Assembly (NCBI GenBank): GCA_030433415.1
Contig: JAUIMF010000036.1
Span: forward strand, 1 to 32,678
Direction: 5' to 3'
DNA length: 32,678 nt
Source of the DNA: Gammaproteobacteria bacterium
GTDB taxonomy: Bacteria > Pseudomonadota > Gammaproteobacteria > Pseudomonadales > Halieaceae
Shown here: positions 30,791-32,678 of the stretch, one piece after another
Layout: each line of letters starts with the position of its first letter
How positions within the stretch are numbered: the first letter of the stretch is position 1
Notes under the pieces: model-generated
Told to the model about the DNA's origin: nothing
Seen by the model: the letters and a program-made list of their open reading frames with translations, nothing else
Databases searched by the model: none
Program-made: the position numbers and the translations under genes

Positions 30791-32338
30791 ATGCAAGAAG
30801 CGCTGTTTCAGATTCTCTCCTATGCGATCGGTGCGTGGCGTTATCGCTGGACGGCGCTTGGTGTGGCCTGGGTGCTCGCGGTGGCGGGCTGGGCGTTTGT
30901 CTGGCAGATGCCCGAGGCCTACGTAGCGACGGCACGTATTAACGTAGACACCAACTCCGTGCTGCGTCCCCTCATGCGGGGATTGGCAATAACACCCAAC
31001 GTGGATCGGCGTATCGAGCTCATGAGCAGAACGCTTTTGTCTCGGCCGAACCTGGAAAAACTCGCCCGGATGACCGACCTTGATCTTTCCGTCACTAGCG
31101 AGGCGGACAAGGAGAGGCTGATTCAGCGGCTTCAGAACTCAATACAGCTCACGGGGGTGCGTTCGAACAACTCCCTTTACAACATCAGTGTTATCGACCC
31201 CGACCGCGAAACGGCCCGTCGCATGACGCAGTCCTTGATCACGATTTTCATTGAGAACAGTCTGAACGAAAAGCGTGAGGATAACTCGGACGCGCAGTCT
31301 TTTCTCAAGAAACAGATTGCCCAGTCCGAGGCCCGGCTTATCGAGGCAGAAAACCGACTGGCGCTTTTCAAGCAAAAGAATGTGGACGTGCTTCCGGGAG
31401 AAGCGGGTGATTACTACAGCCGCCTGCAAAATGCTCAGGGAGACCTGGCGGCTGCAGAGCTTTCTCTCAAAGAGGCGATGAATCGTCGCACGGCCCTGGC
31501 GCGGCAGATGGGCGGTGAGGAACCGGTTTTTCTCGGCGGTACGACCTCGGGCATGACCGGCTCTCCGCTGGATGGGCGTATCGAAGCGCTCTCGGCTCAA
31601 CGCGATCAGTTGCTTGCACGCTACACTGACAAGCATCCAGAGGTCCGTCAGCTCGATCGTCTGATCGACGAGTTAAGCGCAGAGCGTCAGGAAATGCTGT
31701 CTGCCATTTCTCAGGACGCGGGCATGCCGGTTCCACAATTTGAAGCCTCTGGAGCCTTTCAGAGTATGCGAACCATGCTAGCGGAATCGGATGCGCAGAT
31801 TGCCGAACTGCAGGTGCGCGTAGAAGAATATCGGCGTCGCGTGGAAGAGCTCGGGGCCAAGGTCAATGCAATTCCCGAGGTAGAGGCAAGACTCAAGCAG
31901 TTGAACCGTGACTACGGGGTATTGGCAGCGCAGCATGCAGAGATGCTGGAGCGTCGTGAGTCGGCGCGTTTGGGTGGTGATGTAGAAAGCAGTGCCGGGG
32001 ATGTGAGTTTTCGGGTTATTGACCCACCCTTTGTCCCGCTCAAACCCAGTGAACCAAACAAGCTGATACTCAATGCGGCTGTGTTCATTTTTTCTCTGGG
32101 GGGAGGCGCAGCGATTGCACTGCTTATCTCACTTTTTCAACCGCTGGTGGTCGACGGGCGGCAACTGGCCAGTTCCACGGGGCTGCCACTGTTGGGATCT
32201 GTGACATTTGCCAAGTCCGCGGAACAGCTTCGTCGCGAACGGTGGAAGATGGTCAGTTTTGCGGGCTGTTGTGCAGCGCTGGTATTGCTGTTTGGCGGTG
32301 TGCTTCTCGTGCCCGAAGCTCTGGAAAAGGTTCTTTGA
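30791..32338 (+). CDS. XrtA-system polysaccharide chain-length determinant (Wzz/PCP-2)
   Basis: This 515-residue polysaccharide co-polymerase fits TIGR03007. The first membrane helix (about 20-38) ends in the Wzz signature (ATARINVDTNSVLRPLMRGL). The large periplasmic part is mostly coiled coil (about 165-240 and 325-395), and DPPFVPLKPSEPNKLILN (about 410-427) is the proline-rich entry to the second helix. A cytoplasmic segment and a third helix (about 490-507) follow. There is no Walker box, so the kinase is a separate protein, which starts 54 bases downstream. It should set chain length and link the inner-membrane polymerase to the export lipoprotein. AGGAG lies 11 bases before the ATG, slightly far. 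Confidence 0.92.
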   Translation: MQEALFQILSYAIGAWRYRWTALGVAWVLAVAGWAFVWQMPEAYVATARINVDTNSVLRPLMRGLAITPNVDRRIELMSRTLLSRPNLEKLARMTDLDLSVTSEADKERLIQRLQNSIQLTGVRSNNSLYNISVIDPDRETARRMTQSLITIFIENSLNEKREDNSDAQSFLKKQIAQSEARLIEAENRLALFKQKNVDVLPGEAGDYYSRLQNAQGDLAAAELSLKEAMNRRTALARQMGGEEPVFLGGTTSGMTGSPLDGRIEALSAQRDQLLARYTDKHPEVRQLDRLIDELSAERQEMLSAISQDAGMPVPQFEASGAFQSMRTMLAESDAQIAELQVRVEEYRRRVEELGAKVNAIPEVEARLKQLNRDYGVLAAQHAEMLERRESARLGGDVESSAGDVSFRVIDPPFVPLKPSEPNKLILNAAVFIFSLGGGAAIALLISLFQPLVVDGRQLASSTGLPLLGSVTFAKSAEQLRRERWKMVSFAGCCAALVLLFGGVLLVPEALEKVL

Positions 32339-32392
32339 CCCGTTACTGCAGCAGGAATGCTCCTTACTCCAACATAAAGCGATGGCGGCAAG

Positions 32393-32678
32393 ATGAGTAC
32401 GATTGAAAAAGCCCTGGGGCAGAGCGGTAATAGCCCGGAATCTCGCAGACGTCGTGATACGACGTCGGATGCACTGGAGCGCGCCACCCAGAATGGGGCC
32501 AAAGATAGTGCTGCCAAAGATAGTGCCTCCCATGCGATCGGTGACTATCTCAAAACTGAGAGCGGCGACGTGCAGGTGGCCCTGGAAGAGCCCCCATCGC
32601 TCTGCAATGGGGACCAACATGGCAGGGATAGCGAGCACCCCGGAGGATTTGATTCGCGGGGAGCTCCAAAACAGCTGG
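32393..32678 (+). CDS. XrtA-associated tyrosine autokinase, N-terminal part (cut by window end)
   Basis: A plus-strand frame opens at ATG 32393 and runs without a stop to the window end (95 codons). It begins MSTIEKALGQ, the start shared by the exosortase-system tyrosine kinases (TIGR03018), and continues with a hydrophilic Arg/Asp/Ser-rich region (about 15-95) that looks disordered. The kinase domain with Walker A, A' and B would lie beyond the window and cannot be checked. Position just after the Wzz-type gene, with which BY-kinases form a complex, supports the call. A tandem duplication of five codons lies at about residues 36-45. Its likely counter-enzyme is the phosphatase at 11398-11901. 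Confidence 0.8.
   Translation, partial: MSTIEKALGQSGNSPESRRRRDTTSDALERATQNGAKDSAAKDSASHAIGDYLKTESGDVQVALEEPPSLCNGDQHGRDSEHPGGFDSRGAPKQL
32498..32527 (+). repeat. 15-base tandem duplication in the kinase N-terminus
   Basis: GCCAAAGATAGTGCT (32498-32512) is followed directly by GCCAAAGATAGTGCC (32513-32527), which differ only at the last base. The unit encodes AKDSA twice in the disordered N-terminal part of the kinase, so gain or loss of one unit keeps the frame. Confidence 0.85.

Noticed and set aside
1-32678. CRISPR arrays, tRNA or rRNA genes, insertion sequences, PEP-CTERM substrate proteins
   Set aside because: None was seen. No regular direct-repeat array, no transposase-like protein, and no C-terminal Pro-Glu-Pro plus helix plus Arg tail in any credible product.

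Overview
The window looks like chromosomal DNA of a GC-rich, Gram-negative, probably marine gammaproteobacterium (the Halieaceae/Cellvibrionales group would fit; this is inferred from gene content and was not searched). Most of it is an exopolysaccharide locus of the exosortase A (XrtA)/PEP-CTERM type. It carries several marker families of that system: PrsK, PrsR, PrsT, the XrtA-associated ATPase, the system sugar transferase, AMP ligase and PLP decarboxylase, a FeeM-like acyltransferase, an export lipoprotein, a chain-length determinant and the start of a tyrosine autokinase. The exosortase itself and any PEP-CTERM substrate are not in the window and probably lie to the right.

Layout. 1-3.1 kb is ordinary flanking sequence: a partial gene, a cytochrome c, an outer-membrane barrel, metY and a small membrane protein. 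3.4-9.2 kb (minus strand) is an operon prsR > acyl-CoA ligase > PLP decarboxylase > sugar transferase, ending in a clear rho-independent terminator. 9.5-16.6 kb (plus strand) holds the XrtA ATPase, a trypsin-like protease, a low-molecular-weight tyrosine phosphatase, the FeeM-like acyltransferase, a PaaK-like adenylation protein with an eroded P-loop, and two FtsX-type permeases. 16.6-20.1 kb holds a LolA-like carrier (minus strand), a LolD-like ATPase, and an unusual AMIN-domain/beta-barrel fusion. 20.2-23.0 kb is prsT. 23.0-28.5 kb (minus strand) is prsK followed by a large membrane protein that joins two VanZ-like units to a heparinase II/III-type lyase. 28.6-32.7 kb (plus strand) holds a nucleotide-sugar dehydrogenase and the Wza/Wzz/tyrosine-kinase export genes.

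How the genes may work together. The sugar transferase starts the polysaccharide repeat on undecaprenyl phosphate, the dehydrogenase supplies a uronic-type sugar, the Wzz and Wza homologues and the kinase/phosphatase pair control chain length and export, and the VanZ-lyase could trim or turn over polymer. PrsK/PrsR would regulate the system through sigma-54, but the two genes are about 17 kb apart here. The most interesting part is 12-20 kb. A predicted long-chain N-acyl amino acid synthase is followed by an adenylation-like protein and a complete Lol/MacB-like route (two permeases, ATPase, periplasmic carrier, outer-membrane barrel). I propose that this is a dedicated synthesis-and-export pathway for an acylated metabolite or lipid that serves the XrtA envelope system. 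No tRNA, rRNA, CRISPR array, insertion sequence or phage gene was seen.
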